From NCBI GenBank assembly GCA_937877535.1, contig CALFJF010000015.1:1-23552 (forward strand): a stretch of 23,552 nucleotides of DNA, read 5' to 3'. The stretch's first letter is position 1; each line of letters starts with the position of its first letter. The notes below the pieces were generated by a model. It saw only the letters and a list, made by a program, of their open reading frames with translations. It did not search any database and was not told where the DNA came from. Shown in pieces: positions 13,982 through 22,170 of the stretch. The stretch comes from an uncultured Treponema sp. (GTDB taxonomy: Bacteria > Spirochaetota > Spirochaetia > Treponematales > Treponemataceae). The position numbers and the translations under genes were made by a program.

Positions 13982-15280
13982 ATGCAAAAAAAACAGCCTC
14001 GAAAACTCACGCTCGTAACGTTTTCTCAGAGCATTTTTCTCAACGTGAAGTTTTTTTTGCAAAATCGCCTTCTTTCTTACGCGGGCGCGTGCAGTTTTAG
14101 CCTCCTTTTTTCGTTTATTCCCGTTTTTATGCTCGTCGTGGTCGTTTTGATTCGGATTTTGCACGCTTCCCCCGACGTTGTGAGTTCGATTTTTGGCGCA
14201 TTTCCGGAATTGGAAGAGTATTTTCCGAGTGAAACGGTGATTCGCTCGGTGCAATCGGCGCAAAAAGTCGGCGCGTTTGAATTTTTAATCGGGATTTTTG
14301 TTTTTTGGATGGCACGACGATTTTTCGCTTCGATTTTTGATTCCATGCAAAACATTTTTAGAGCAAAGGCAAAACGAAAAGCGATGCGTTCTCAATTTCT
14401 CATGCTTTTTGTTGAAGCGGTAAGCGTTTGCGTTTCCGCTGCGGTGATTTTTGCGTACATTTCGCTCGAAACGCTCGCACAACTTCCCGCGCTCTCGCAC
14501 GTTTTTGTGCGCATTCCCGTTCTTTCGATTTTTTTTAACGGATTTTTTTCGATTTTTGTGCGTCATCTTCCCAATATTTTGATTTTTGCGGTCGTTTTGA
14601 CGATGTACAAAACCGTTCCTGGCACAAAACCGCGATTTCGACTTTGCCTGCTTGCCGCTTTTTTGTGTACGCTTTCGTTTGGAGTTTTTCGTTTTTTTCT
14701 CCATCTTTTTTTGAACACGGCAAATTACAATTTGATTTACGGAATGCTCGGTCAAGTGATTATCACGCTCATGGACATCTTTTTTTTCTTTACGTTTTTC
14801 CTTTTTTTTGCTCAATACATTTTTGTCTGCCAATTTTTTGACGAGTTGCTTGTGGGCGAACTCTATTTGCTTCCAAAGCGAGAGGAAGTCGGTTTTTTGG
14901 GAGCGGCAAAATTGATTCTTTTTATCCGCGCGGATTTTTTGCTTGCCGAAAACAAAGACGTGATTTCGCTTTCGGACGGCGATTTTCTTTTTTCTTTTGG
15001 AGATGAATCGGATTTTGCGTTTTACGTTGCGGACGGCACGATTATCGAAGAGCGGCGCGGTTCAAAAGAGGCATTTTCGCGCGGGGATTTTTTGGGCGAA
15101 GTCGGTTGCGTCCTTCAAAAAAAACGCGATTCTGCCGCGTTTTCAAAAGGCTCGTCGCGCGTAATCAAAATCAACTCAAAAACGTTTCGCTTGCTTGCTC
15201 GAAAAAACTCAGAAATCGCGCACAAAGTCCTCTCGCACATAAGTTCCTATTTTGACCAATTCGCGCTCGAAGACGACTAA
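13982..15280 (+). CDS. YihY/UPF0761 membrane protein with C-terminal CRP-like (cyclic-nucleotide-binding) domain
   Basis: 432 residues. The first 290 or so form a YihY-type domain with about six membrane segments, including SYAGACSFSLLFSFIPVF near the start and YNLIYGMLGQVIITLMDIFFFF near its end. YihY proteins were once miscalled ribonuclease BN; their function is unknown. The last 120 residues have the look of a cNMP-binding jelly roll: GDFLGEVGCVLQKKRDSAAF resembles the phosphate-binding cassette, followed by SSRVIKINSKTFRLLARKN as the end of the barrel and capping helix. Usual ligand residues are not all clear, so it may bind another effector or none. The gene is very AT-rich, unlike neighbours. 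It starts 20 bp after the TM2 gene; ribosome site weak. Confidence 0.8.
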   Translation: MQKKQPRKLTLVTFSQSIFLNVKFFLQNRLLSYAGACSFSLLFSFIPVFMLVVVVLIRILHASPDVVSSIFGAFPELEEYFPSETVIRSVQSAQKVGAFEFLIGIFVFWMARRFFASIFDSMQNIFRAKAKRKAMRSQFLMLFVEAVSVCVSAAVIFAYISLETLAQLPALSHVFVRIPVLSIFFNGFFSIFVRHLPNILIFAVVLTMYKTVPGTKPRFRLCLLAAFLCTLSFGVFRFFLHLFLNTANYNLIYGMLGQVIITLMDIFFFFTFFLFFAQYIFVCQFFDELLVGELYLLPKREEVGFLGAAKLILFIRADFLLAENKDVISLSDGDFLFSFGDESDFAFYVADGTIIEERRGSKEAFSRGDFLGEVGCVLQKKRDSAAFSKGSSRVIKINSKTFRLLARKNSEIAHKVLSHISSYFDQFALEDD

Positions 15281-15288
15281 ACAAAAAT

Positions 15289-15336
15289 CGCCCGCAAAAC
15301 GCGGGCGACGTTGACAAGGGACTTTTAGTCCCTTGT
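15289..15336 (-). terminator. Two hairpins after gap; terminator between convergent genes
   Basis: CGCCCGC (15289-15295) pairs with GCGGGCG (15301-15307). Read leftward it is followed by ATTTTTG, a proper T tract, so it terminates the GAPDH transcript. A second stem, ACAAGGGAC (15314-15322) with GTCCCTTGT (15328-15336), has loop TTTTA and a weak T-rich flank on the plus side. Confidence 0.7.
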
Positions 15337-15350
15337 TTCAAACGGTTTCC

Positions 15351-16424
15351 TTAGCAGTTCTCGCTGAAGTATTTGATTGTGCGAACCATCTGAGAAGTAT
15401 AGCTGTTCTCGTTGTCGTACCATGAAACAACCTGAACCTCGAACAATCCGTCGGCAATCTTTGTGACCATTGTCTGAGTCGCGTCGAAGAGTGAGCCGAA
15501 CTTCATGCCGATAACATCGCTAGAAACGATTTCGTCCTCGTTGTAGCCGAAAGTCTCCGGGTCAGATGCTTTTTTCATAGCGGCGTTGATTGCTTCTTTT
15601 GTGACATCGTTGCCTTTAACAACTGCGGTGAGGATTGTTGTTGAGCCTGTTGGAACCGGAACGCGCTGTGCAGAGCCAATCAATTTTCCGTTCAATTCCG
15701 GGATAACAAGACCGATAGCCTTTGCCGCGCCCGTTGAATTCGGAACGATGTTCTGAGCGCCGGCTCGTGAGCGGCGAAGGTCGCCCTTTCTCTGCGGACC
15801 GTCGAGAATCATCTGGTCGCCAGTGTAAGCGTGGATTGTAGACATGATTCCGCTCTGGATTGGGAAAGCGTCGTTCAAAGCCTTTGCCATTGGAGCCAAG
15901 CAGTTTGTGGTGCAGCTAGCCGCAGAGATGATATTGTCGTTCTTTGTCAAAGTCTTGTGGTTGACATTGTAGACGATTGTGGGAAGGTCGTTTCCAGCAG
16001 GAGCTGAGATGACGACTTTGCGCGCACCCGCATCAATGTGAGCCTGAGATTTTGCCTTTGAGACATAGAAACCTGTACATTCGAGAACGACATCAACCTT
16101 GAGTTCGCCCCACGGCAATTCTGCTGCGTTCGGTTTTGCATAGATGGTGATTTCTTTTCCGTCAACGGTGATAGAGCCAGGAACTTTGACTGTTTTTCCG
16201 TCTTCTTCGAGGACTGCATCCTTGTAAGAAACGGTGTGTTTTCCTTCGCCAATGCGACCTGCGTAGCCGCCCTGTGCCGTGTCATACTTCAAAAGGTGAG
16301 CGAGCATCTTGGGGCTTGTCAAATCGTTGATTGCAACAACTTCATATCCATCAGCGTCAAACATCTGACGGAAAGCCAAACGACCGATTCGGCCGAAACC
16401 GTTAATAGCAACTTTTACTGCCAT
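15351..16424 (-). CDS. gap: Glyceraldehyde-3-phosphate dehydrogenase (type I)
   Basis: 357 residues; somewhat longer than the usual 330-340 owing to an insertion around 58-75. It oxidises glyceraldehyde 3-phosphate to 1,3-bisphosphoglycerate with NAD and phosphate in glycolysis. NGFGRIGR (8-15) is the nucleotide-binding loop, Asp34 in AINDLT points to NAD preference, Cys171 in SAASCTTNCLAP is the catalytic thiol, and the paired His lies in STIHAYTGDQ. C-terminal WYDNENSYTSQMV is also conserved. AAGGAG eight bases before the ATG at 16424 fixes the start. Codon use and the strong ribosome site suggest high expression. It runs opposite to the genes on both sides. Confidence 0.96.
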   Translation of the reverse strand: MAVKVAINGFGRIGRLAFRQMFDADGYEVVAINDLTSPKMLAHLLKYDTAQGGYAGRIGEGKHTVSYKDAVLEEDGKTVKVPGSITVDGKEITIYAKPNAAELPWGELKVDVVLECTGFYVSKAKSQAHIDAGARKVVISAPAGNDLPTIVYNVNHKTLTKNDNIISAASCTTNCLAPMAKALNDAFPIQSGIMSTIHAYTGDQMILDGPQRKGDLRRSRAGAQNIVPNSTGAAKAIGLVIPELNGKLIGSAQRVPVPTGSTTILTAVVKGNDVTKEAINAAMKKASDPETFGYNEDEIVSSDVIGMKFGSLFDATQTMVTKIADGLFEVQVVSWYDNENSYTSQMVRTIKYFSENC

Positions 16425-16569
16425 TGGAATTTTCTCCTTGTCCAATTAAATTTTATTTACTCAATAAGATACCGAATTTGCGCACTCTCGTCCATACGCA
16501 TTTTTTTAAGATGAGTCAAAAAGAAAAACGCCGTTTTTGCAAAAATTTTCAATAAGAGCGATTTTTTTC

Positions 16570-16598
16570 TTGACAGTTTTTCTTGACTAATTTAAGTT
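16570..16598 (+). promoter_or_regulatory. Possible promoter of the ABC exporter operon
   Basis: TTGACA at 16570-16575 matches the -35 consensus; 17 bp later is TAAGTT (16593-16598), a poor -10. A second TTGACT (16583) and CATATT (16601) are spaced too closely. The region is AT-rich; the exact -10 is uncertain. Confidence 0.35.
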
Positions 16599-16634
16599 AG
16601 CATATTCAAACTTTTTTAGACAGGAATTTTCTTC

Positions 16635-18341
16635 ATGATGATAGACAAGCGGCTCGTGAATTTCGTTCCCGAGGCCAAAAAATTCGTGTTTCTGACGGTC
16701 GCGCTGCGGCTTCTTTCCCTGCTCTCGAACACGGCGTTCGTTTTCGCTGTGGGGAACATACTCCGTTCGGTGAAAGAACGGAATTCCGTCCTCATTCCGG
16801 CGTGCGTGCTCGCTCTCTGCCTTTTTGCCTCGGTTTTTGCGAATCTTCTTTCTTCGTACACTTCTTACCGCTCGTCTTCAAAGGTGAAAATTACGCTCCG
16901 AAGCCGAATCTACGAAAAACTCCTGCGTCTCGGCTCTGATTATCTTGAGCATTCTGCCACGGCAAAGGTGATTCAGACTGCGAGCGAGGGGGTGGAGCAG
17001 ATTGAGACTTGGTTCGGCTCTTTTTTGCCGCAGTTTTATTATAGCATGATTGCGGCGGTCGCGACTTTCGTGGTGATTTCGTTCTTGAATCTGAAAATGG
17101 CACTCGTTCTCTTGGCGTGCGTTCCGCTCATTCCGATTTCAATGGCAATCGTTCAGAACATCGCGAAAAAAATCCTCGGAAAATACTGGGCGCAATATGC
17201 CAACCTTGCCGACAACTTTTTGGAGAATTTGCAGGGGCTTTCCACGCTCCAAATCTACGAGGCGGACGGATTCAAGGCAAAGCAGATGGCGGGCGAAGCG
17301 GAGACTTTCCGCTGCGTGACGATGAAAGTGCTTTTGATGCAGCTGAATTCAATCATAATCATGGATGTGGTCGCCTACGGTGGGGCGGCTCTCGGAATCA
17401 TCTGCGCGATTCAGGCTTTTTATGCGGGAACGCTTTCGCTTGACGGGGCGTTTATCTGCATTCTCCTTTCGGCAGATTTTTTTATTCCATTGCGAAGGCT
17501 CGGCTCGGCTTTTCACACGGCGATGAACGGGGTGACGGCGAGCAAGACGATTTTTGAGCTTTTGGACAGCGAAGAGCCTTCGTTCGGCGACAAAAAAATC
17601 CCAAAGGCGAGCGAAAATGTCCCGCTTTTTGAGGCGAAAGGACTCGGCTATGAATTTGACCGCACTGTGCTTTCGGACTGCTCGATTTCGATTGAAAAGG
17701 GAAGTTTCACCGCGTTCGTCGGGAAAAGCGGAAGCGGAAAATCGACCCTCGCAAAGATTTTGTCTGGGATTTACGGAAACTACACCGGTTCTCTCAAGGT
17801 GAACGGCGGCGAGTTGCGGGAAATCAGGCGCGACTGCCTCCATTCCTTTGTGACCTACATTTCCCACCGCGACTGGATTTTTGCGGGAACGGTGCGGGAC
17901 TGCCTGCTTGAAGGAAAGGGCGGCGCGGGCGACGATGAACTGTGGGCTGCCCTTGGGCGCGTGAACCTCTCGGACTTCGTGCGCGAGGGCGGCGGACTTG
18001 ACTTTACTCTGCGCGAGGGCGGCGAAAACCTTTCGGGCGGGCAAAAGCAGCGGCTTTCAATCGCGCGCGCGCTTCTTCGCGACAGCGAAGTCTACATCTT
18101 TGACGAGGCGACGAGCAACATCGATGTGGAGAGCGAGCAGGTGATTTTGAATTTGATTCGCTCGCTCAAGGGAAAAAAGACGGTCGTGATGATTAGCCAC
18201 CACGCGGAAAATTGCGCCGGCGCGGACAGAATTTTTGCATTTGAAAATGGAGTTCTCCGTCATGTTGAGCGAAGCGAAACATCTCAATCAGCAAGTGGAT
18301 TCCTCGCTGACGCTCAGAATGACGAGGGGGGCGAAAAATGA
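16635..18341 (+). CDS. ABC exporter half-transporter, CydD-like (permease + ATPase)
   Basis: 568 residues: an N-terminal six-helix ABC exporter domain (about 15-310) and a C-terminal ATPase. Walker A GKSGSGKST (363-371), signature LSGGQ (466-470) and Walker B with DE (489-490) are intact, so ATP hydrolysis is likely. With the next gene, overlapping by 4 bp (ATGA), it should form a heterodimer. Layout is CydDC-like; CydDC exports reduced thiols or handles heme in enterics, but substrate is unknown here. The last 25 or so residues (HVERSETSQSASGFLADAQN) are encoded by a REP-like palindrome and are not part of the fold. A YgbA-type gene ends the operon, hinting at redox or nitrosative stress. 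Confidence 0.85.
   Translation: MMIDKRLVNFVPEAKKFVFLTVALRLLSLLSNTAFVFAVGNILRSVKERNSVLIPACVLALCLFASVFANLLSSYTSYRSSSKVKITLRSRIYEKLLRLGSDYLEHSATAKVIQTASEGVEQIETWFGSFLPQFYYSMIAAVATFVVISFLNLKMALVLLACVPLIPISMAIVQNIAKKILGKYWAQYANLADNFLENLQGLSTLQIYEADGFKAKQMAGEAETFRCVTMKVLLMQLNSIIIMDVVAYGGAALGIICAIQAFYAGTLSLDGAFICILLSADFFIPLRRLGSAFHTAMNGVTASKTIFELLDSEEPSFGDKKIPKASENVPLFEAKGLGYEFDRTVLSDCSISIEKGSFTAFVGKSGSGKSTLAKILSGIYGNYTGSLKVNGGELREIRRDCLHSFVTYISHRDWIFAGTVRDCLLEGKGGAGDDELWAALGRVNLSDFVREGGGLDFTLREGGENLSGGQKQRLSIARALLRDSEVYIFDEATSNIDVESEQVILNLIRSLKGKKTVVMISHHAENCAGADRIFAFENGVLRHVERSETSQSASGFLADAQNDEGGEK
18259..18323. repeat. REP-like palindrome inside the ABC gene 3' end
   Basis: GTCATGTTGAGCG (18259-18271) and CGCTCAGAATGAC (18311-18323) are inverted copies with 11 of 13 matches. 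It adds about 22 codons in frame just before the stop, and resembles the intergenic element at 13581-13666. Confidence 0.7.
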
Positions 18342-19951
18342 GGACATTGCTTAGGCTTTCAAAATTGGTCGCACCGCTTTTTCCTGTGATGGCTCTGGCG
18401 GTTTTGTTCGGAACGCTCGGATTTTTCTGCGCGATTGGAATTCCCGTTGCCGGCGTGCTTGCGCTCACGAAAACGCTTCCGTTCAAATTCCTCGTGCTTG
18501 TGGGCGTGGCGCGTGGAGTTCTTCATTACGCCGAGCAATACTGCAATCATTTTATTGCGTTCACGCTTTTGGCTCGAATCAGGAACATCGTTTTTGAAAA
18601 GCTGAGGACTTTAGGTCCTGCGAAACTTGAGGGCAGACAAAAGGGCAACTTGATTTCGCTGATTACGGGCGACATCGAGCTTTTGGAGTTGTTCTACGCG
18701 CACACGATTTCCCCCGTGTGCATCGCAATTTTGGTGAGCGCGGGCGTGGTCGTCTTTTTGGCGCAGTACCACATCGTTTTGGCGGCGGTCGCGCTCGTTT
18801 CATTCCTTGTCGTCTCGGTTTTCATTCCGTTCGTCGCGCAGAAGATTTCGCTTTCGGCGGGAATCCGCCACAGGGAGCTTTTTGCGGGCATGAATTCGTT
18901 TTTGCTCGACAGTTTGCGCGGGCTTTTGCAGACGATTTTGTACGGGAACGGCGATAAAAAGTACGGAATGTTGCTCCAAAAAAGCGAGGAACTTTCGGAA
19001 AGCCAGAAAAAAATGGCTTTTGCGGGCGGAATCACGGCGGCTTTGATTGACGCGCTCGTGTTTCTCTCGGACATTTTCATGCTTTTGACGGCGATTTTCT
19101 TGCATTTGCGCGGGGAAATCGGCTTTGAGGCGGTCCTCGTTTCGACCGTCACGCTGTTCAGTTCGTTCGGGCCTGTTGTGGCGGTCGCCAGGCTCGGCTC
19201 GTCGCTTTCGCAGACCGTTGCGGCGGGAAAGCGCGTCCTTTCTCTTCTTGACGAAAAGCCGCTCGTGGAAACTGTCGCCGGCGGGGAAAAACTTTTGGAA
19301 TTCGGCGGGGCGGCTTTTGAGGATGTCAGTTTTTCGTATGATTCTGAGGAAATTCTTTCAAATCTTTCGCTTGGCTTTCCAAAAAATCAAATCATCGGCT
19401 TGCAGGGAAGGAGCGGAAGCGGAAAATCTACGGCTCTCAGGCTTCTCATGCGATTTTGGGATGCCTCGCGCGGCACGGTGAGAATTTCGGGTCAGCCGAT
19501 TCAAAAAATCGACACGGCTTCGCTTCGCAAAACCGAAAGTTATGTCACGCAGGAGACGGTGCTTTTCCACGACACGATTGAGAACAACATCAAAATCGCG
19601 CGGCTGGACGCGAGCCACGAGGAAATCGTCGAGGCGTGCAAAAAAAGCGCAATCCATGACTTCATCGAAAGCCTTCCGAACGGCTACGGCACGCAGATTG
19701 CGGAGCTCGGCGAAAATTTCTCCGGCGGGGAGCGGCAGCGGCTCGGACTTGCGAGGGCGTTTTTGCACGGAAGCGAATTTTTGCTTCTTGACGAGCCGAC
19801 GAGCAACCTTGACTCATACAACGAAAAAATCATCTTGGATTCGGTCAGGGCGGAGCGCGGCAAAAAGACGGTCGTGCTTGTCTCGCACAGGGAAAGCACG
19901 CTTGAAGTCTGCGACAAAATCCACAAAATCGAGACGGGGCGGCTGTCGTGA
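18338..19951 (+). CDS. ABC exporter half-transporter, CydC-like (permease + ATPase)
   Basis: 537 residues, a fused permease/ATPase partner of the preceding gene. Six hydrophobic segments lie in the first 290 residues; Walker A GRSGSGKST begins near 357. A Q-loop (ESYVTQETVLFHD), signature FSGGERQR and LLLDEPTSNLDS Walker B/D-loop follow. Translation starts within the stop of the upstream gene (ATGA overlap) and ends overlapping the next start (GTGA), so the three genes are a tightly coupled operon. Both ATPase sites appear complete, so a symmetric cycle is possible. Substrate unknown; CydC-like is by architecture and gene pairing, and a general multidrug or lipid exporter is an alternative. 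Confidence 0.85.
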   Translation: MRTLLRLSKLVAPLFPVMALAVLFGTLGFFCAIGIPVAGVLALTKTLPFKFLVLVGVARGVLHYAEQYCNHFIAFTLLARIRNIVFEKLRTLGPAKLEGRQKGNLISLITGDIELLELFYAHTISPVCIAILVSAGVVVFLAQYHIVLAAVALVSFLVVSVFIPFVAQKISLSAGIRHRELFAGMNSFLLDSLRGLLQTILYGNGDKKYGMLLQKSEELSESQKKMAFAGGITAALIDALVFLSDIFMLLTAIFLHLRGEIGFEAVLVSTVTLFSSFGPVVAVARLGSSLSQTVAAGKRVLSLLDEKPLVETVAGGEKLLEFGGAAFEDVSFSYDSEEILSNLSLGFPKNQIIGLQGRSGSGKSTALRLLMRFWDASRGTVRISGQPIQKIDTASLRKTESYVTQETVLFHDTIENNIKIARLDASHEEIVEACKKSAIHDFIESLPNGYGTQIAELGENFSGGERQRLGLARAFLHGSEFLLLDEPTSNLDSYNEKIILDSVRAERGKKTVVLVSHRESTLEVCDKIHKIETGRLS

Positions 19952-20301
19952 ACATAGAGGAAAAGCGGGCGAAGGAATATGCGACTGTGCTTTTTATGAT
20001 TCAGATTTTCTGCAAGGGAAAGCACAAGAACCGAACCGCTCTCAAAAATCCTGCCACGCTGTGCGGCGAGTGCAAGAGCCTTTCCGAGTATGTGAGGGAG
20101 CGCGTTCAAAAATGCCCGTTCATGGAGACGAAGACATTCTGCTCCGCCTGCCGCGTCCACTGCTACAGGGCGGGCGAGCGGGCGAAAATCCGCGAGGTGA
20201 TGCGCTATTCGGGGCCTAGAATGCTGCGGTATCACCCGATTTTTGCGCTGAAGCATATAGCCGTCACGCTCAAAGGAAAGTTGAGAAGGGGGCGGGAGTG
20301 A
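19948..20301 (+). CDS. YgbA-type nitrous-oxide-stimulated promoter family protein
   Basis: 117 residues, starting at a GTG that overlaps the ABC stop. Seven Cys (22, 39, 42, 56, 65, 68, 72) are arranged as CxxC ... C ... CxxC-x3-C within ATLCGECKSLSEYVRERVQ and FCSACRVHCY. This is the pattern of the YgbA family (nitrous-oxide-stimulated promoter, PF11756), whose Cys set is thought to hold a metal or Fe-S centre. E. coli ygbA is induced by nitric oxide through NsrR. Placement behind a CydDC-like exporter fits a role in nitrosative or thiol stress. The enzymatic function is unknown. Confidence 0.82.
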   Translation: MNIEEKRAKEYATVLFMIQIFCKGKHKNRTALKNPATLCGECKSLSEYVRERVQKCPFMETKTFCSACRVHCYRAGERAKIREVMRYSGPRMLRYHPIFALKHIAVTLKGKLRRGRE

Positions 20302-20360
20302 GCGGGGAGAAGTGTCATTTGCTCAATCTGTGAAATCTGTGTTTTTTTATGGGGTGAATT

Positions 20361-20876
20361 ATGAAACTGATTCAATTTATAAATCTTGGCGGCCCGATAA
20401 ACTGGGTTTTGTGCGGTCTTTTGTGCTTCTGCTTCTGCCAGTGCTTGGAGCGGTCGATTTACTTTTTCCAGACGCGGCGGGGAACGAAAAAAGATGTGAT
20501 TGCGCGTCTAAAGGAAAAAATGGCAGAAAAAGGCGAACTCGACCCGCAAAAGAAGATGAAGGCATTTCATTCAGAATGCTCGATTTTGTACTACGAGATG
20601 AACCGCGGCTTGTGGTTCTTGAATTTCATCGCGTCGGTCGCGCCGTCGCTGGGGCTTTTGGGCACGGTCACGGGGCTTATCGGCGCGTTCTCCGAGCTTT
20701 CAAAGGCGGGGGCGAATGTGAACATTCAGGACTTGTCGGGCGGAATCTGGGAGGCGATGCTCACGACGGCGTTCGGAATGATTATTTCGATTCCCGCGCT
20801 CTTGTGCTACCGCACCTTCAAGCGAATCATCGAAAAACGTCTGCTTGCGATGAGCCTGTATGATGAAGAAAAATAG
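20361..20876 (+). CDS. exbB: ExbB-type proton channel subunit (MotA/TolQ/ExbB family)
   Basis: 171 residues, short for ExbB but complete. Three membrane segments: about 8-30, 85-110 and 132-155. The signature GLLGTVTGLIGAFSEL and the third helix GIWEAMLTTAFGMIISIPALL, with its conserved Glu and Thr, mark the ExbB/TolQ/MotA proton channel. With ExbD and TonB it uses the inner-membrane proton gradient to energise outer-membrane receptors. Followed by exbD and tonB in the standard order. The ribosome site GGGGTGA precedes the ATG. TonB in the same operon points to ExbB rather than TolQ. Confidence 0.88.
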   Translation: MKLIQFINLGGPINWVLCGLLCFCFCQCLERSIYFFQTRRGTKKDVIARLKEKMAEKGELDPQKKMKAFHSECSILYYEMNRGLWFLNFIASVAPSLGLLGTVTGLIGAFSELSKAGANVNIQDLSGGIWEAMLTTAFGMIISIPALLCYRTFKRIIEKRLLAMSLYDEEK

Positions 20877-20883
20877 AAGGAGC

Positions 20884-20985
20884 GGTCATTGAGGCTCTCG
20901 AAATGACCAAAACGGTTAGGGGGGGCGACAGGCTCAACAACCATGTTTCGACGGCTCAACAACCATGAACTCAACCGCCGCACAC
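20884..20985. repeat. Hairpin and dispersed repeat copy 2 between exbB and exbD
   Basis: GGTCATT (20884-20890) pairs with AATGACC (20902-20908). Then a GCGACAGGCTC ... ACTCAACCGCCGCACAC element at 20925-20985 contains GGCTCAACAACCATG twice (20931-20945 and 20953-20967, 22-bp period). Its ends match the copy at 8142-8189. It separates exbB and exbD by about 120 bp, unusually far for these genes. Confidence 0.6.
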
Positions 20986-20997
20986 TTGGAGATTTTT

Positions 20998-21408
20998 ATG
21001 CACAACCTTGATTTTTTGCACAGCAACGAAGAGGAACTTACGGTGAACATCACTTCGCTCATCGATGTGATTTTCATCCTGCTCATATTTTTCATGGTCT
21101 CCACGCAGTTCAAGAAGGCTTCGCTCCCGCTCGACTTGCCGAGGAGCGAGGAAACGGAGGAGCAGAACGAGCAGGAAAGCGCGAAAGTTCTTGCGGTGAA
21201 CGCGAATCAGATGGAACTCGACGGAAAAATCATCACGATGGAGGAACTTGAGGGAACGCTCAAAGCCATGTACGCGCAGAACAACGACCTTGCCCTTTCA
21301 CTCGAATGTGAGCGCACGGTCGATTTTGAGCAGGTCGTTCAGGTCTTGACGAAAATTCAGAACGCGGGAATCAGCCGCATAGGAATCGTGCATGACCCGA
21401 TTGAGTGA
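20998..21408 (+). CDS. exbD: ExbD-type biopolymer transport protein
   Basis: 136 residues: one N-terminal membrane helix, LIDVIFILLIFFMVST, carrying the proton-binding Asp23, then a periplasmic domain (about 45-136). This is the ExbD/TolR/MotB-like stator partner of ExbB. The start at 20998 follows TTGGAG correctly; the ATG 11 codons upstream is in the dispersed repeat and lacks a ribosome site. It overlaps tonB by 17 bp. Function: proton coupling for TonB. Confidence 0.88.
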   Translation: MHNLDFLHSNEEELTVNITSLIDVIFILLIFFMVSTQFKKASLPLDLPRSEETEEQNEQESAKVLAVNANQMELDGKIITMEELEGTLKAMYAQNNDLALSLECERTVDFEQVVQVLTKIQNAGISRIGIVHDPIE

Positions 21409-22138
21409 CTTCTTTTCGTGCGGAAAGCACCGCTGGATTTGCTCGGCGTTCTGCACGGCTGCCCTTTTCGCGCTCGTCTTCTCGCTTCCCGTGTGGGATT
21501 TTCATGTGAAGGCGGAGGTGAGCGAGGATTTTTCAGAGAACGCCGTTTCCGTGGTGACGGTAACGCAGCGAAGGCGGGTGAAGGCAGTTGAGAAAAAACT
21601 TGCCCCGCCGCCCGCGCCCAAAAAAGATGAGAGCGTTCCTGTAATTCCGAAAAAGAGCGAGGAAGTGGAGAAAAAGCAGGAAGAGGCTCAGACTGAAAAA
21701 ATTGAGGAAACGGAGGAAGTTGCAGAAACGGCGGAATCCGAGGAAACCGCTGAAAACGAAGTCGGGGAGACTTCGGAAAATGCGGAAACTGGCGGAGAAG
21801 AAGCGGGAGAGGCGCAAAATGCCGCGCCCGCCGCCCTTTCTGAGGACGAGAAGAAGGCTTTGGCAAGCTACAAATCCTACGCGCTTTCAAGAATCGCCTC
21901 AAAAAAGACCTATCCGTATTCCGCCCGCTCAAAGGGAATCGAAGGCAAGGTGCGAGTGCGCGTGGTCATACAGACTGACGGCACGGTGTCGGAGTGCGAG
22001 ATTCTCCAGCCGTGCGAGCATGAAGTTTTGAACGAGGCGTGCCTTTCGGCAATCAAAAAGTCCGCGCCGTTCAAGAAAATGAAGCAGGGAATGGAAGCGA
22101 TGACGCTCGTTTTCGTCATGGACTTCTCATTGAAATAA
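21392..22138 (+). CDS. tonB: TonB energy transducer
   Basis: 248 residues. A short cytoplasmic N-terminus, one membrane helix (about 17-36), a long Glu/Lys/Pro-rich periplasm-spanning linker (about 65-165) and a C-terminal TonB domain: YPYSARSKGIEGKVRVRVVI, DGTVSECEIL, LNEACLSAIKKSAPFK. It carries energy from ExbBD to outer-membrane receptors. The linker is unusually Glu-rich. The start overlaps exbD, so expression is coupled. No TonB-dependent receptor is seen in this window. Followed by an ECF S component. Confidence 0.92.
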   Translation: MTRLSDFFSCGKHRWICSAFCTAALFALVFSLPVWDFHVKAEVSEDFSENAVSVVTVTQRRRVKAVEKKLAPPPAPKKDESVPVIPKKSEEVEKKQEEAQTEKIEETEEVAETAESEETAENEVGETSENAETGGEEAGEAQNAAPAALSEDEKKALASYKSYALSRIASKKTYPYSARSKGIEGKVRVRVVIQTDGTVSECEILQPCEHEVLNEACLSAIKKSAPFKKMKQGMEAMTLVFVMDFSLK

Positions 22139-22170
22139 AATCGCGCTTGTACGCGCAACAGGAGTTTTTT

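Noticed and set aside
14285..14833. Leftward 182-codon Lys/Asn-rich frame
   Set aside because: Antisense shadow of the AT-rich YihY fusion gene, caused by its T-rich codons.
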